Part shown: positions 9,672 to 19,299 of the stretch, piece after piece | Numbering within the stretch: the stretch's first letter is position 1 | How the letters are laid out: each line of letters starts with the position of its first letter | From: [Empedobacter] haloabium | GTDB taxonomy: Bacteria > Pseudomonadota > Gammaproteobacteria > Burkholderiales > Burkholderiaceae_D | Length of the DNA stretch: 64,000 nucleotides | Direction: 5' to 3' | Assembly: GCA_008011715.2 (NCBI GenBank) | Contig: CP136508.1 | Coordinates: 3,100,001-3,164,000 of the forward strand | Made by a program: the position numbers and the translations under genes | The notes under the pieces: generated by a model | What the model was told of the DNA's origin: nothing | The model's database searches: none | The model's input: the letters and a program-made list of their open reading frames with translations, nothing else

Positions 9672-11309
9672 ATGCCCGAATTCAGTGAACTGTCGGTGCT
9701 GATCGTCGATCCCAGTCCCGGGATGCGCGGCAACCTGCACAATATGTTGAGCCAGTCCTCGATCACGAAGATCGACTACGCGCTCGGCGCCGGCACGGCC
9801 ATTCGCCAGCTGGCCAGGAAAGCCTACGATATCGTGCTGTGCGAATACGACCTCGATGGCGGCGGCGCCAATGGCCAGGACGGCCAGCAGTTGCTGGAAG
9901 ACCTGCGTCACCACCGCTTGATCGCACCGGACACGATCTTCATCATGCTGACCTCCGAGGGCACCGACAGCAAGGTCATCGGCGCCGCCGAGCTGACCCC
10001 GACCGACTACGTGCTAAAACCGTTCACGGTGGAGGCGCTGATGGCGCGCATCCGGCGCGCGGTCGACCGCCGCAACGCGCTGCTGCCGGTGCACCGCCGC
10101 CTCGCCGAGGGCAGCCTGCGCGAGGCGTTGCGGCTGTGCCATGCGGGGCTCGACCAGAAGCCGCGCTATGCCACCGACTTCGCCCGGCTGCAGGCCGAAA
10201 CGCATGCGGCGCTGGACGAATGGGCCGAAGCGGAGCTGGTCTACCAGACCGTGCTGGCCGTGCGGCCCAGCACCGGCTGGGCCCAGCTGGGCGTGGCAAG
10301 CTGCCAGTTCGCCCAGCAGCATTACGAGGACGCCCGCACCGTGCTGGAGCGCCTGATCGCCGTGTACCCGCGTTTCATGTCGGCCTACGACCTGCTGGCA
10401 CGCACCTACCAGGCGCTGGGCCAGGATATCCAGGCCAAGAAGGTGCTGGAGGATGCCGTCACCATTTCGCCGCACATGGTGCGCCGCCTGCGCCACCTGG
10501 GCGAGCTGGCGTTCGCCACCGATGATGTGGGCGCGGCCGAGCGGGCCTTTCGCGCCGTCGTCGGCAAGGCACGCTACTCGGAGTTCCGCTCGCCCGAGGA
10601 CCACGTCAACCTGGTGCGCACGCTGGTGCGCAAGGGCGACGCGAGCCAGGCCGCCAGCGTTATCCGGGACCTGGAACGGTCACTGCGCGCCGGCCCCGAG
10701 ACGGAGACGTGCCGCGCGCTGGCCGCCGCCCTGGTGCTGGACCTGGCCGGCAGCGAGACCGGCGCCGCCGCCGAACTGGCGCGCGCCGTCGCCGCCGCCG
10801 GCACGGCGCCGCACCTGTCCAACCAGCTGCGCATCGGCCTGGCCAACGCCTGCCTGCAGCATCGGCTGGACCAGGAGGCTTGCAGCGTGGTGCTGGGCAT
10901 GTTGCACGACGGCGCGGCCGCCATCACGATCGAGCAGGCGGTGGACGTGTTCGAGAAGGCCGGTCGGCACGATCTCGCCGTCAGCGTGAGCCAGCGCGCC
11001 ACCCAGCAGGCTCAGGAAGCGCTCAGCGAAACGGCCGCGCGGCTGGGCCAGGGCGAACACCGCGCCGCCGTGCTGGCGATCACGGCAGCCGTGCGGCGCT
11101 CGCCAGGCAATGTCCCGGTGCTGCTGGCGGCCGTCCAGACGATCCTGCGCCAGCTCGACGAGCTGGGCTGGGAGGCGCCCCTGGCCGAGCAGGCCACCCA
11201 GCTGATGGCGCGCTTGCGCAAGCTGGACCCGGGCAACGGCGCGCTCGAGCATCTGGCCCAGCAATACGGCGCGGCCCAGCGCAAGTACGGTATCGCGGCG
11301 GCGGCATGA
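9672..11309 (+). CDS. Response regulator with REC domain and tetratricopeptide-like tail
   Basis: The protein is 545 residues from ATG 9672. Residues about 5-125 form a CheY-like receiver: VLIVDPS at the start, the phosphorylation region [13 protein letters not shown], and the conserved Lys in VLKPFT. The rest is all-helical with repeats typical of TPR units ([38 protein letters not shown]). There is no DNA-binding output domain, so it probably acts through protein contacts. No histidine kinase adjoins it, so its partner is not visible here. A 293-bp gap separates it from the divergent purL and should hold both promoters. Confidence 0.88.
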   Translation: MPEFSELSVLIVDPSPGMRGNLHNMLSQSSITKIDYALGAGTAIRQLARKAYDIVLCEYDLDGGGANGQDGQQLLEDLRHHRLIAPDTIFIMLTSEGTDSKVIGAAELTPTDYVLKPFTVEALMARIRRAVDRRNALLPVHRRLAEGSLREALRLCHAGLDQKPRYATDFARLQAETHAALDEWAEAELVYQTVLAVRPSTGWAQLGVASCQFAQQHYEDARTVLERLIAVYPRFMSAYDLLARTYQALGQDIQAKKVLEDAVTISPHMVRRLRHLGELAFATDDVGAAERAFRAVVGKARYSEFRSPEDHVNLVRTLVRKGDASQAASVIRDLERSLRAGPETETCRALAAALVLDLAGSETGAAAELARAVAAAGTAPHLSNQLRIGLANACLQHRLDQEACSVVLGMLHDGAAAITIEQAVDVFEKAGRHDLAVSVSQRATQQAQEALSETAARLGQGEHRAAVLAITAAVRRSPGNVPVLLAAVQTILRQLDELGWEAPLAEQATQLMARLRKLDPGNGALEHLAQQYGAAQRKYGIAAAA

Positions 11310-11366
11310 CGCGTGCGCGCCACGCGAAATCGGCGTAAAATCTGCGTATTGATTCAGGAGAACACC

Positions 11367-11564
11367 ATGGCATCGTCGTTCAATATCGATTCAAAGCTCG
11401 ACAGTACGCTGGAGGACCTGAAAAAACACTACGGCGCCAGCTCGAAGGCGGAGGTATTGCGCAAGGCGGTCGCCCTGCTCAACATCGTCAGCCGCTACGA
11501 AGGCGCCGACGGCAGCGTCACCTTGCGCCAGGGCGACAACGACACGAAAATCGTGCTGCGGTGA
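11367..11564 (+). CDS. Small ribbon-helix-helix-like protein
   Basis: The ATG at 11367 has a CAGGAG ribosome site 6 bp upstream; a start further upstream is less likely. The 65-residue product has a short strand followed by two helices (SKLDSTLEDLKKHY, SKAEVLRKAVALLNIV), a pattern like CopG/Arc-type ribbon-helix-helix proteins. It may bind DNA, but no toxin gene lies next to it. Its stop overlaps the GTG start of the next gene by 4 bp, so the two are probably translated together. Confidence 0.7.
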   Translation: MASSFNIDSKLDSTLEDLKKHYGASSKAEVLRKAVALLNIVSRYEGADGSVTLRQGDNDTKIVLR

Positions 11565-11905
11565 CCGGCGAAGTCGTCACCATCGCGGCCGAGGAAGGCC
11601 GCATCGGCAACGCCGTCGAAAGCGCCACGGCACGCAGCATCGCCGCCGACATCTGGCTGCGCGTGGCCATGGTCGTGGTTGTCTGCGGCATCTTCATCTG
11701 GCTGAACTGGCGCGTCATCGACTTCGTCCAGCAGGCGCTGCGGCTGGACCTGGAGCGCATGCAGGCCACCCCACCCTTGCCGCCGGAACACCGGCTGGTC
11801 ACGTCGAACGTCGTCATGGCGCTGATCGGCGCCACCGTCGTGCAGACCGGCGTCGGCTTCATCACCATCACCTCCTACCTGTTCCCGAAACGCCTGAACG
11901 GCTGA
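11561..11905 (+). CDS. Hypothetical membrane protein with two transmembrane segments
   Basis: This 114-residue frame starts at GTG 11561, overlapping the previous stop codon by 4 bp (GTGA). It has a transmembrane helix at about 34-50 (VAMVVVVCGIFIWL) and a second at about 85-105 (VVMALIGATVVQTGVGFITI). I recognise no family. Coupling to the ribbon-helix-helix-like gene suggests a shared role, possibly regulator plus membrane partner. An IS element insertion zone begins right after the stop. Confidence 0.65.
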   Translation: MTGEVVTIAAEEGRIGNAVESATARSIAADIWLRVAMVVVVCGIFIWLNWRVIDFVQQALRLDLERMQATPPLPPEHRLVTSNVVMALIGATVVQTGVGFITITSYLFPKRLNG

Positions 11906-11959
11906 GTTCGCGTCCCACCTCGGGGTCAGTCTGAGGTAGCCCGGATATCGTAGCCAGGT

Positions 11960-12826
11960 TCAATTGGGGGTCAGGTACTTTTTTTCGACCTCCATGGGGC
12001 TGAGGTATCTCAGCGTCTGATGAGGGCGCCGCTGATTGTAGTACAGCTCGATGAAACTCGATATCTCGGCGATGGCGTTAGCTCTTGTTGGATACATGGT
12101 GTGACGCGTCAGTTCATTCTTGAGCGTAGAGAACCAGCTCTCTGCCACGGCATTGTCGTGGCAGTTACCTCGTCGGCTCATACTTGCCCTAAGGCCGCGT
12201 TCGTCCAGCACCCCTCGGTATAGTTTGGACCCATATACCGAGCCCTGATCTGTGTGGCAGATGAGCCCCGGTTCAGGCCTGCGCTGTGCATAGGCCATTC
12301 TTAGCGCAGCGATGGGCAGCGAGGCGTCCTGGCACTGATTCATGGCCCACCCAACTATCCGACGAGCGAACAGGTCAAGCACGATGGCTAGATGGAGCCA
12401 ACCTTCACTGGTATGGATTGTTGTGATGTCGCTAACCCAGACCTTGTTCGGTGCTGTTACGGTGAAAGCTCGCTTGAGCAGGTCGGGCGCAGGCGGCTCG
12501 GTGTGCTGATGGGCCTTCATCACGCGGAACTTGGTCTTACGCTTAGCCTCAATGGCCTCGATCTTGCGCAGCCGTGCCACACGATGCTTGCCGCATACGA
12601 CGCCGCTAGCGTTGAGTAGGCGCCACGTCTTCACTGCACCTAGCGCATGACGATGTGAGTCGTGCAGGCTACGAATGTGCTGACGCAGTGCCAGATCTTC
12701 TCGGCTGCGCATACTCGATGGTCGACGGCGGAAAGCGTAATAGGTACTGTACTTCACATCCAGCACACGGCACAGTGAACGCACTGAATGGCGCTTTGAA
12801 TGTTCCTCGATCACGGCGTACTTCAT
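11960..12826 (-). CDS. IS3-family transposase OrfB (DDE integrase core)
   Basis: This 288-residue frame has the integrase catalytic triad in the usual context: Asp in WVSDITTI, Asp in CHTDQGSVY, and Glu in NAVAESWFSTLKNE, plus the C-terminal YYNQRRPHQTL motif. Its ATG overlaps the OrfA stop by 4 bp (ATGA). In IS3 elements the active enzyme is an OrfA-OrfB fusion made by a -1 frameshift, and a suitable slippery site is present at 12856-12862. Confidence 0.93.
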   Translation of the reverse strand: MKYAVIEEHSKRHSVRSLCRVLDVKYSTYYAFRRRPSSMRSREDLALRQHIRSLHDSHRHALGAVKTWRLLNASGVVCGKHRVARLRKIEAIEAKRKTKFRVMKAHQHTEPPAPDLLKRAFTVTAPNKVWVSDITTIHTSEGWLHLAIVLDLFARRIVGWAMNQCQDASLPIAALRMAYAQRRPEPGLICHTDQGSVYGSKLYRGVLDERGLRASMSRRGNCHDNAVAESWFSTLKNELTRHTMYPTRANAIAEISSFIELYYNQRRPHQTLRYLSPMEVEKKYLTPN

Positions 12827-13170
12827 CGCTTCATCCGCGCGAAGGACGCCTCCAACTTTTTTAATAGTTCGAAGTCCTCCTTCACTCTGCTTAGCTCGCG
12901 TTTGACCCGTGCTAGCTCACTTTCTTCGCTTTCGGGCTTGCGGCCACGACTGGTGAAACTTGCCTCTGGGCCGTTTTGCTCGAGCATCTTCGCCCATTTG
13001 TAGAGCTGATTGCGCCGTACGCCCAGCTCGTTAGCAAGGGCCTGCGCAGTCTGCTTGCCATCTTTGAGGCGTGCAACGGCAGCAAGCTTAAATTCTTTGG
13101 TGTAGACAACAGGATGCTGGCGCTGTGCTCCAGCATCCTCCGATGGGGTGATTGGTGATTTCGCGGTCAT
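12823..13170 (-). CDS. IS3-family transposase OrfA (helix-turn-helix, leucine zipper)
   Basis: The product is 115 residues: a helix-turn-helix (FKLAAVARLKDGKQTAQALANEL followed by VRRNQLYKW) and a C-terminal coiled coil with spaced hydrophobics (LARVKRELSRVKEDFELLKKL). It binds the IS ends and provides the N-terminal part of the OrfAB transposase. The frameshift site lies near its 3' end. Confidence 0.9.
   Translation of the reverse strand: MTAKSPITPSEDAGAQRQHPVVYTKEFKLAAVARLKDGKQTAQALANELGVRRNQLYKWAKMLEQNGPEASFTSRGRKPESEESELARVKRELSRVKEDFELLKKLEASFARMKR
12856..12862 (-). other. Programmed -1 frameshift slippery site A-AAA-AAG
   Basis: On the minus strand the OrfA codons TTA AAA AAG contain the heptamer A AAA AAG, a standard slippery sequence of IS3-family elements. 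Slipping back one base opens a frame that runs without a stop into OrfB (KVGGVLRADEAMKYAV), giving the fused transposase. Confidence 0.8.
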
Positions 13171-13233
13171 AGGGTCCTCTAGGATACGGATTGTCCCCCA
13201 TTTCGACCTGGCTACAATTTCCGGTACACCTCA

Positions 13234-13296
13234 GTCACCATATCGAGACACGGGCTCGGCTGTATTAGCGCCGAGCTCGTGTCCCGTTTTGGTGAC
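13234..13296. repeat. Second palindrome beside the IS right end
   Basis: Outer arms GTCACC (13234-13239) and GGTGAC (13291-13296) enclose inner arms GACACGGGCTCGGC (13247-13260) and GCCGAGCTCGTGTC (13270-13283), which match at 13 of 14 positions. A further direct copy of GACACGGGCTCGGC follows at 13311-13324, right up to the oxoprolinase stop codon. Confidence 0.7.
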
Positions 13297-13326
13297 TGAC
13301 CCCCAGGTGGGACACGGGCTCGGCTG

Positions 13327-16300
13327 TTACGGTGGCGTACCGTAGCCGCCGCCGCCCGGGGTCTCGATGACGAACACGTCGCCCGGCGCCATCTCCGTCT
13401 TGCCGATATGGCCCAGCTGCTCCACCGTGCCATCGGCGCGCTCGACGTAGTTGCGGCCGGTGGCGCCGGGCTGGCCGCCGGCCATGCCGAAGGGCGCGTG
13501 CAAGCGGTTATTGGACAGGATTGCCGCCGTCATCGGTTCCAGGAAACGCACGCGGCGGATGCCGCCATTGCCGCCGTGCCAGCGCCCGGCGCCGCCCGAG
13601 CCGTGCCGGATGGCGTAGCTGTCCAGCCGCACCGGAAAGCGGAATTCCAGGATTTCCGGGTCGGTCAGGCGCGAGTTGGTCATGTTCGTCTGCACCACGT
13701 CGGTGCCGTCGAAGCCTTCCCCGGCACCGGAGCCGCCGCTGATCGTCTCGTAATACTGGACCTTGCTGCTGCCGAAGGTGAAATTGTTCATCGTGCCCTG
13801 CGACGCGGCCAGCACGCCCAGCGCGCCGTACAGCGCATTGGTGATGCAGGTCGACGTCTCGACGTTGCCCGAGACGACCGAGGCCGGATAGCGCGGGTTC
13901 AGCATCGAGCCGGGCGGGATGATGACGGACAGCGGCTTCAGGCAGCCGGCGTTGAGCGGAATCTCGTCGTCCACCAGCGTGCGGAACACGTACAGCACCG
14001 CCGCCATGCACACGGCCGACGGCGCGTTGAAGTTGTTCGGCAGCTGGCTCGACGTGCCGCTGAAGTCGATGGTGGCGCTGCGCGCCGCGCGGTCGACGGT
14101 CACGGCGACCTGGATGCGCGCGCCGTTGTCCAGCGGCAGCGTGAAGCTGCCGTCGGACAGCGCGCCGATCACGCGCCGCACGGCTTCCTCGGCATTGTCC
14201 TGCACGTGGCCCATATAGGCCTGCACCACGTCGAGCCCGAAGTGCGCGACCATCCGGTGCAGCTCCTCGACGCCCTTCTGGTTGGCCGCCACCTGTGCGC
14301 GCAGGTCGGCCAGGTTCTGGTCCGGATTGCGTGCAGGCCAGCGCGCGCCGGTCAGCAGCGCGCGCGTTTCCGCCTCGCGCAGGCGCCCGCCCCCTACCCC
14401 ATCCACCAGCAGGAAGTTGTCGATCAGGACGCCCTCTTCTTCGATATGCGTCGAATCCGGCGGCATCGAGCCGGGGCTGGTGCCGCCGATGTCGGCATGG
14501 TGGCCGCGCGAGCCGACATAGAACAGGATGTCCTGGCCAGCCACGTCGAACACGGGCGTGATGACGGTAACGTCGGGCAGGTGCGTGCCGCCGTTGTACG
14601 GATCGTTCAGCATGAACACGTCGCCTGGCCGCATGCGCCCGGCGTTCTCGCGCATCACGGTCTTGATGCTCTCGCCCATCGAACCCAGGTGCACCGGCAT
14701 GTGCGGCGCGTTGGCGATCAGGTTGCCCTGCGCGTCGAAGATGGCGCAGGAGAAGTCCAGCCGTTCCTTGATGTTGACGGAATACGCCGTGTTCTGCAGG
14801 CGCAGGCCCATCTGCTCGGCAATCGACATGAACAGGTTGTTGAAGATCTCCAGCATGACCGGATCGGCCGTCGTGCCGATCGCGCGCCGTTCGGGCAGCG
14901 CCTGCACACGCGTCAGCACCAGGTGATCCTGCGGCGTGACGACGGCCTGCCAGCCCTGCTCCACCACGGTGGTCGCGTTGGCCTCGGCGATGATGGCCGG
15001 GCCGGCGATGACGTCGCCGATGCGCATGCCGGCGCGCGCAAACAGGCCCGTCTCGCGCCACGCGCCGGCACTGTACATCCGCACCGTGCGGCGCGGGACC
15101 AGGTCACCCGCGCGCGGCGCCTGCACCGGCGCCACCGGTGCCGGCGCGTCGGCAGCGCCGATCGCTTCCACCGACACCGCCTCCACGATCAACGCCTTGT
15201 GCGGCATCAGGAACGAGAAGCGCTTCTTGTACGCCGCTTCGGACTGCGCCTGCATCGACGCCAGCGAACCGTCCAGCACGACCAGCGCGGAATCGGTGCC
15301 TTCATAGCGCAGGTGCACGCGGCGGATCGCATCGATGCGCTCCGGTGCGACGCCCTGCTCGCGCAGCGCCGCCGTCGCCTCGAACGCCAGCGCGTCCAGC
15401 CGTGCCGCCAGCGCCGGCAGGTGTTCCTCGTCCAGTTTCAGTTCCAGCGCCGCCTCGCGCATCGCGGTCTGGTCGGCCAGGCCCATGCCGTAGGCCGACA
15501 GCACGCCGGCCAGCGAGTGGATGAACACCGTCTTCATGCCCAGAGCGTCCGCCACCAGGCAGGCATGCTGGCCGCCGGCGCCGCCAAAACTGGTCAGCGC
15601 GTAGTCCGTCACGTCATGGCCGCGTTGCACCGAAATCTGCTTGATCGCGTTGGCCATATTGCCCACCGCGATATCGATATAGCCGGCCGCCACCGCTTCC
15701 GGCGTCGTGGCCTGGCCGGTTGCGGCCGCGATCTCTTCGGCCAGTGCCGCGAAGCGCTGCCGCACCACTTCCGCGTCGAGCGGGGCATTGCCGTCCGGGC
15801 CGAACAAGGCGGGGAATTCCTCCGGCCAGATCTTGCCCAGCATGACGTTGCAGTCGGTGACGGCCAGCGGTCCGCCGCGCCGGTAGCTGGCCGGGCCCGG
15901 GTTGGCGCCGGCACTGTCCGGGCCCACGCGCAGGCGGCTGCCGTCGAAATGCAGGATCGAGCCGCCGCCGGCGGCCACCGTGTGGATGCTCATCATCGGC
16001 GCGCGCATGCGCACGCCCGCCACCTGCGTCTCGAACACACGTTCGAACTCGCCGGCGTAATGCGACACGTCGGTCGAGGTGCCGCCCATGTCGAAGCCGA
16101 TCACCTTGTCGAAACCGGCCAGCCGGCTGGCGCGCACCATGCCGACGATACCGCCGGCGGGACCGGACAGGATGCTGTCCTTGCCCTGGAACGCGCGCGC
16201 GTCCGTCAGCCCGCCGTTCGACTGCATGAACTGCAGATTCACGCCGGGCAGTTCGCCCGCCACCTGGTCGACGTAGCGGCGCAGGATCGGCGACAGGTAA

Positions 16301-16932
16301 GCGTCGACCACGGTGGTGTCGCCGCGCGCGACGAGCTTCATCAGCGGGCTGACGGCGTGCGAGGCCGACACCTGGGTGAAGCCGATCTCACGCGCGATGG
16401 CCGCTACCGCGGCCTCGTGCGCGCTGTGGCGGTAGCCGTGCATGAACACGATGGCCAGCGAGCGGTAGCCGGCGTCCCAGGCGGCCCGCAGGCCGGAGCG
16501 GGCCTGCGCCTGGTCCAGCGGCGTGACGACGTCCCCATGCGCGCCGATGCGTTCGTCGATCTCGATCACGTGGCCGTACAGCAGCTCGGGCAGCACGATG
16601 TGGCGGTCGAACAGGCGCGGCCGATTCTGGTAGGCGATGCGCAGCGCGTCGCCGAAGCCGCGCGTGATGGCCAGTGCCGTGCGCTCGCCCTTGCGCTCCA
16701 GCAGCGCATTGGTAGCCACGGTCGTGCCCATCTTGACCGCTGCCACCTGCGCGGCCGGGATGGCCCGGTCGGCATCGATACCCAGCAGATGGCGGATGCC
16801 GGCGATGGCCGCGTCGCGGTACTGCTCGGGATTTTCCGACAGCAGTTTATGGGTCGTCAGCGTGCCGTCCGGGCGGCGCGCCACGATGTCCGTGAAGGTG
16901 CCGCCCCGGTCGATCCAGAATTGCCAGTCCAT
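13327..16932 (-). CDS. 5-oxoprolinase / hydantoinase A-B fusion protein
   Basis: This 1201-residue protein joins a HyuA-like half (about 1-680: [11 protein letters not shown] phosphate-binding start, [24 protein letters not shown]) to a HyuB-like half (about 690-1190: [32 protein letters not shown]). Fused proteins of this type hydrolyse 5-oxoproline to glutamate with ATP; some act on hydantoins, so substrate is not certain. The start is the ATG at 16932, 6 bp after a GAGG site; an ATG at 16938 directly abuts that site and is less likely. It is divergent from nnr. The stop codon touches repeat sequence next to the IS element. Confidence 0.9.
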   Translation of the reverse strand: MDWQFWIDRGGTFTDIVARRPDGTLTTHKLLSENPEQYRDAAIAGIRHLLGIDADRAIPAAQVAAVKMGTTVATNALLERKGERTALAITRGFGDALRIAYQNRPRLFDRHIVLPELLYGHVIEIDERIGAHGDVVTPLDQAQARSGLRAAWDAGYRSLAIVFMHGYRHSAHEAAVAAIAREIGFTQVSASHAVSPLMKLVARGDTTVVDAYLSPILRRYVDQVAGELPGVNLQFMQSNGGLTDARAFQGKDSILSGPAGGIVGMVRASRLAGFDKVIGFDMGGTSTDVSHYAGEFERVFETQVAGVRMRAPMMSIHTVAAGGGSILHFDGSRLRVGPDSAGANPGPASYRRGGPLAVTDCNVMLGKIWPEEFPALFGPDGNAPLDAEVVRQRFAALAEEIAAATGQATTPEAVAAGYIDIAVGNMANAIKQISVQRGHDVTDYALTSFGGAGGQHACLVADALGMKTVFIHSLAGVLSAYGMGLADQTAMREAALELKLDEEHLPALAARLDALAFEATAALREQGVAPERIDAIRRVHLRYEGTDSALVVLDGSLASMQAQSEAAYKKRFSFLMPHKALIVEAVSVEAIGAADAPAPVAPVQAPRAGDLVPRRTVRMYSAGAWRETGLFARAGMRIGDVIAGPAIIAEANATTVVEQGWQAVVTPQDHLVLTRVQALPERRAIGTTADPVMLEIFNNLFMSIAEQMGLRLQNTAYSVNIKERLDFSCAIFDAQGNLIANAPHMPVHLGSMGESIKTVMRENAGRMRPGDVFMLNDPYNGGTHLPDVTVITPVFDVAGQDILFYVGSRGHHADIGGTSPGSMPPDSTHIEEEGVLIDNFLLVDGVGGGRLREAETRALLTGARWPARNPDQNLADLRAQVAANQKGVEELHRMVAHFGLDVVQAYMGHVQDNAEEAVRRVIGALSDGSFTLPLDNGARIQVAVTVDRAARSATIDFSGTSSQLPNNFNAPSAVCMAAVLYVFRTLVDDEIPLNAGCLKPLSVIIPPGSMLNPRYPASVVSGNVETSTCITNALYGALGVLAASQGTMNNFTFGSSKVQYYETISGGSGAGEGFDGTDVVQTNMTNSRLTDPEILEFRFPVRLDSYAIRHGSGGAGRWHGGNGGIRRVRFLEPMTAAILSNNRLHAPFGMAGGQPGATGRNYVERADGTVEQLGHIGKTEMAPGDVFVIETPGGGGYGTPP

Positions 16933-17022
16933 TGCCATCCTCGCGTCTGAAAACGCCTATTGTAAGACGAGCAGCGGCCTGCGCGATGCTAGAATCGGTC
17001 ATCGCCAGCCCTGCCGCGTTCC

Positions 17023-18522
17023 ATGCAGCCACTGTACACCGTCACCCAGATCCGCCAGATCGAAACCGAGTCCGCCCGCCGCCTGTCGGAGGGCGCGTTG
17101 ATGCAACGGGCCGGCCAAGCCAGTGCCAACGCCGCGCTCGACCTGCTGCCTTTCGCCACCAGCCGCGCCAGCGTGCTGGTGCTGGCCGGTCCCGGCAACA
17201 ATGGCGGCGACGCACTGGAGGCGGCCGCCCACCTGGCCCATGCGGGCGCCCAGGTCGCCGTGGTCTACTTCGAAGGCGGCAGTGCCCCGGAGCGCGCCCG
17301 GGCGGTCGAGCGGGCCCACGCCAGCCCGGCGCGCTTCGTGGCGGAAGACGCCATCGCCGGCGTCGAGTGGCACCTGGTCATCGACGGCCTGTTCGGGATC
17401 GGCCTGACGCGCCCGATCACGGGCCCGTTCGCCGCGCTGGTGGCGGCGCTCAACGCCTTGACCTGCCCGATACTGGCGCTGGACGTGCCCAGCGGCCTGG
17501 ATGCGGACACGGGCTGCATCGTCGGCCCCGCCGGCTGCGCTGTGCGCGCCACGCACACGCTGACCTTCATCGGCGACAAGCCCGGCCTGCACACCTGCGA
17601 CGGCCGCGATCACGCCGGCACCGTCAACGTCGCCCACCTCGACATCGACGCAGCCCACTACCCCGCCGCCACCATCCATCTGAACGGCGTGGATGGCTTC
17701 GCGCAAGCGGCCGTGGCGCGCCCGCAGAATTCGCACAAGGGCAGCTACGGCATCGTGTCCGTGCTGGGCGGCGCGCCGGGCATGACGGGCGCGCCGATAT
17801 TGGCCGGGCGCGCGGCCCTGCATGCCGGCGCCGGCCGTGTATTCCTGTGCTTTGCCGGCCCGGCGCTGCAGTGCGACCCGGGCCAGCCGGAACTGATGTG
17901 CCGCGCGGCGCACGGCTTCGATTTCGCCACCGGCGTCACGGTCGCGGGTCCGGGGCTGGGTGGCAGCGACGAGGCGGCGCACCTGCTGGAACAGGCCATC
18001 GCCAGCCCGCAACCATTGGTGGTGGACGCGGACGGCCTGAATCTCGTCGCAGCCCGCTCCGGCCTGGCGGCACGGCTGCGCGGCCGCAAGGCCGCCACGC
18101 TGCTGACGCCGCATCCGCTGGAGGCGGCGCGCCTGCTGGCGACGTCGATCGGCGCGATCCAGCGCGACCGCCTGGACAGCGCACGCCGGCTGGCGGCGGC
18201 GCTGCACGCGATCGTCGTCCTGAAGGGAACCGGCACCGTCATCGCGGCGCCCGGCGGCGCCATCGTCATCAACCCGACCGGCAACCCGGCCCTGGCCACG
18301 GCCGGCACCGGCGACGTGCTGGCAGGCCTGTGCGGCGCGCTGCTGGCGCAGGGCTGGCCCGGCTGGGAGGCGGCGCTGGGGGCGGTCTGGCTGCACGGCA
18401 TGGCTGCCGACGTGCTGGTGGCCGACGGCATTGGCCCCGTGGGCCTGACAGCGGGCGAGCTGGTTCCCGCCATCCGCACGGCGCTGAACCGACTGGTGGC
18501 GCGCCACGGCCGGCGCGCCTGA
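17023..18522 (+). CDS. nnr: Bifunctional NAD(P)HX epimerase / ADP-dependent dehydratase
   Basis: This 499-residue repair enzyme restores damaged hydrated NADH and NADPH. The N-terminal YjeF domain (about 1-215) has GPGNNGGDALEAA and LDVPSGLDADTG. The C-terminal ribokinase-like domain (about 225-495) has HKGSYGIVSVLGG, the LLTPHPLEAARLL segment, and the catalytic GTGDVLAG motif. Both halves are complete. In many bacteria it neighbours tsaE; here it faces the ybbA-like gene tail to tail with 12 bp between, and no terminator is obvious in that short gap. Confidence 0.95.
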   Translation: MQPLYTVTQIRQIETESARRLSEGALMQRAGQASANAALDLLPFATSRASVLVLAGPGNNGGDALEAAAHLAHAGAQVAVVYFEGGSAPERARAVERAHASPARFVAEDAIAGVEWHLVIDGLFGIGLTRPITGPFAALVAALNALTCPILALDVPSGLDADTGCIVGPAGCAVRATHTLTFIGDKPGLHTCDGRDHAGTVNVAHLDIDAAHYPAATIHLNGVDGFAQAAVARPQNSHKGSYGIVSVLGGAPGMTGAPILAGRAALHAGAGRVFLCFAGPALQCDPGQPELMCRAAHGFDFATGVTVAGPGLGGSDEAAHLLEQAIASPQPLVVDADGLNLVAARSGLAARLRGRKAATLLTPHPLEAARLLATSIGAIQRDRLDSARRLAAALHAIVVLKGTGTVIAAPGGAIVINPTGNPALATAGTGDVLAGLCGALLAQGWPGWEAALGAVWLHGMAADVLVADGIGPVGLTAGELVPAIRTALNRLVARHGRRA

Positions 18523-18534
18523 GCTACCTGGCGG

Positions 18535-19299
18535 CTAGACGACGCGGCCCGCCGCGATCGTGATGGTGCGGCCGCAGCGCGCCGCGATGCCGGTATCGTG
18601 CGTGACCAGCACCAGCGTCGAACCACGCTCGCGATTGAGTTCGAACATCAGCTGGATCACCGCTTCGCCGGTGGCCGCATCGAGGCTGCCGGTCGGCTCG
18701 TCCGCCAGCAGCAGCGGCGGCTCGGTGACGAAGGCGCGCGCCAGCGCGACGCGCTGCTGCTCGCCGCCGGACAGGAACTTCGGATAATGGCGCAGCCGGC
18801 TGGACAGGCCGACGCGGCCCAGCATGGCCTCGGCCTTGGCGCGCGCATTGGCGTCGCCCGCCAGTTCCAGCGGCAGCATGACGTTTTCCAGCGCGGTCAG
18901 GTGCGCCAGCAGCTGGAACGACTGGAACACGAAGCCCAGCCGCGCCTTGCGCAAGGCGGCGCGGCCGTCCTCGTCCAGCGCGAAGATGTCGGTGCCGTCG
19001 ATCAGCACGGACCCGCCGCTGGGCGTGTCCAGCCCGGCCAACAGCCCAAGCAGGGTGGACTTGCCGGAACCGGACGCGCCAACGATGGCCACCGTCTCGC
19101 CCTTTTGCACGGTAAAATCGACGCTGTGCAGGATGGTCAGCTCGCCGCTGGCATCGGCCACCCGCTTGGTGAGGCCGCGCACGGAGATCGCCCCAAGCGG
19201 TGCCGCTACCCGCGTGTCGGCGTGGGCGGGCGCCGTGGCGGGCGCTGTGGTGGGCGATTTTGAGATGAAACTGCTGGACGCGTTGGGGATATCGGGCAT
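18535..19299 (-). CDS. ABC transporter ATP-binding protein (YbbA/LolD-like)
   Basis: This 254-residue ATPase has Walker A GASGSGKS, signature LSGGEQQR, Walker B LLLADEP and the switch His in LVTHD. It resembles YbbA, the ATPase partner of the FtsX-type permease YbbP, and like E. coli ybbA it is divergent from a tesA-type esterase gene. No permease gene follows it: the next gene is nnr on the other strand. The first 45 residues are low-complexity and the ATG overlaps the esterase start with no ribosome site, so the true start may be internal. Confidence 0.9.
   Translation of the reverse strand: MPDIPNASSSFISKSPTTAPATAPAHADTRVAAPLGAISVRGLTKRVADASGELTILHSVDFTVQKGETVAIVGASGSGKSTLLGLLAGLDTPSGGSVLIDGTDIFALDEDGRAALRKARLGFVFQSFQLLAHLTALENVMLPLELAGDANARAKAEAMLGRVGLSSRLRHYPKFLSGGEQQRVALARAFVTEPPLLLADEPTGSLDAATGEAVIQLMFELNRERGSTLVLVTHDTGIAARCGRTITIAAGRVV

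Larger units (their letters stand above)
11949..13216 (-). mobile_element. IS3-family insertion sequence, about 1.27 kb
   Basis: Two overlapping transposase frames on the minus strand are bounded by imperfect inverted ends: GTAGCCAGGT then TTCAATTGGGGG at 11950-11970, and the matching GTAGCCAGGT then CGAAATGGGGG read inward from 13216. The right end finishes in CA as expected for IS3, while the left end has CG in place of TG. I see no clear direct target repeat, so the exact ends are uncertain by a few bases. Both frames and the frameshift signal look intact, so the element could still be active. Confidence 0.85.
11912..13313. repeat. 20-bp inverted arms flanking the IS element
   Basis: The left arm is GTCCCACCTCGGGGTCAGTC at 11912-11931. 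The right arm at 13294-13313 is its reverse complement with one mismatch. Both carry the GGGGTCAGTC core of the palindromes scattered over the window. Everything between them (IS3-family element and a second palindrome) looks inserted into one such repeat. Confidence 0.7.

Noticed and set aside
11367..11905. Toxin-antitoxin pair (ribbon-helix-helix protein plus coupled gene)
   Set aside because: The coupled product is a two-helix membrane protein without similarity to known toxins, so the resemblance is only in gene layout.
11949..13216. Composite transposon carrying cargo
   Set aside because: Only the two transposase frames lie between the inverted ends; there is one IS copy and no passenger gene.
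13408..16950. Plus-strand open frame of 1180 codons antisense to the oxoprolinase gene
   Set aside because: Same antisense artefact: Arg/His/Ala-rich product, no family, no ribosome site, and the minus-strand gene is clearly real.
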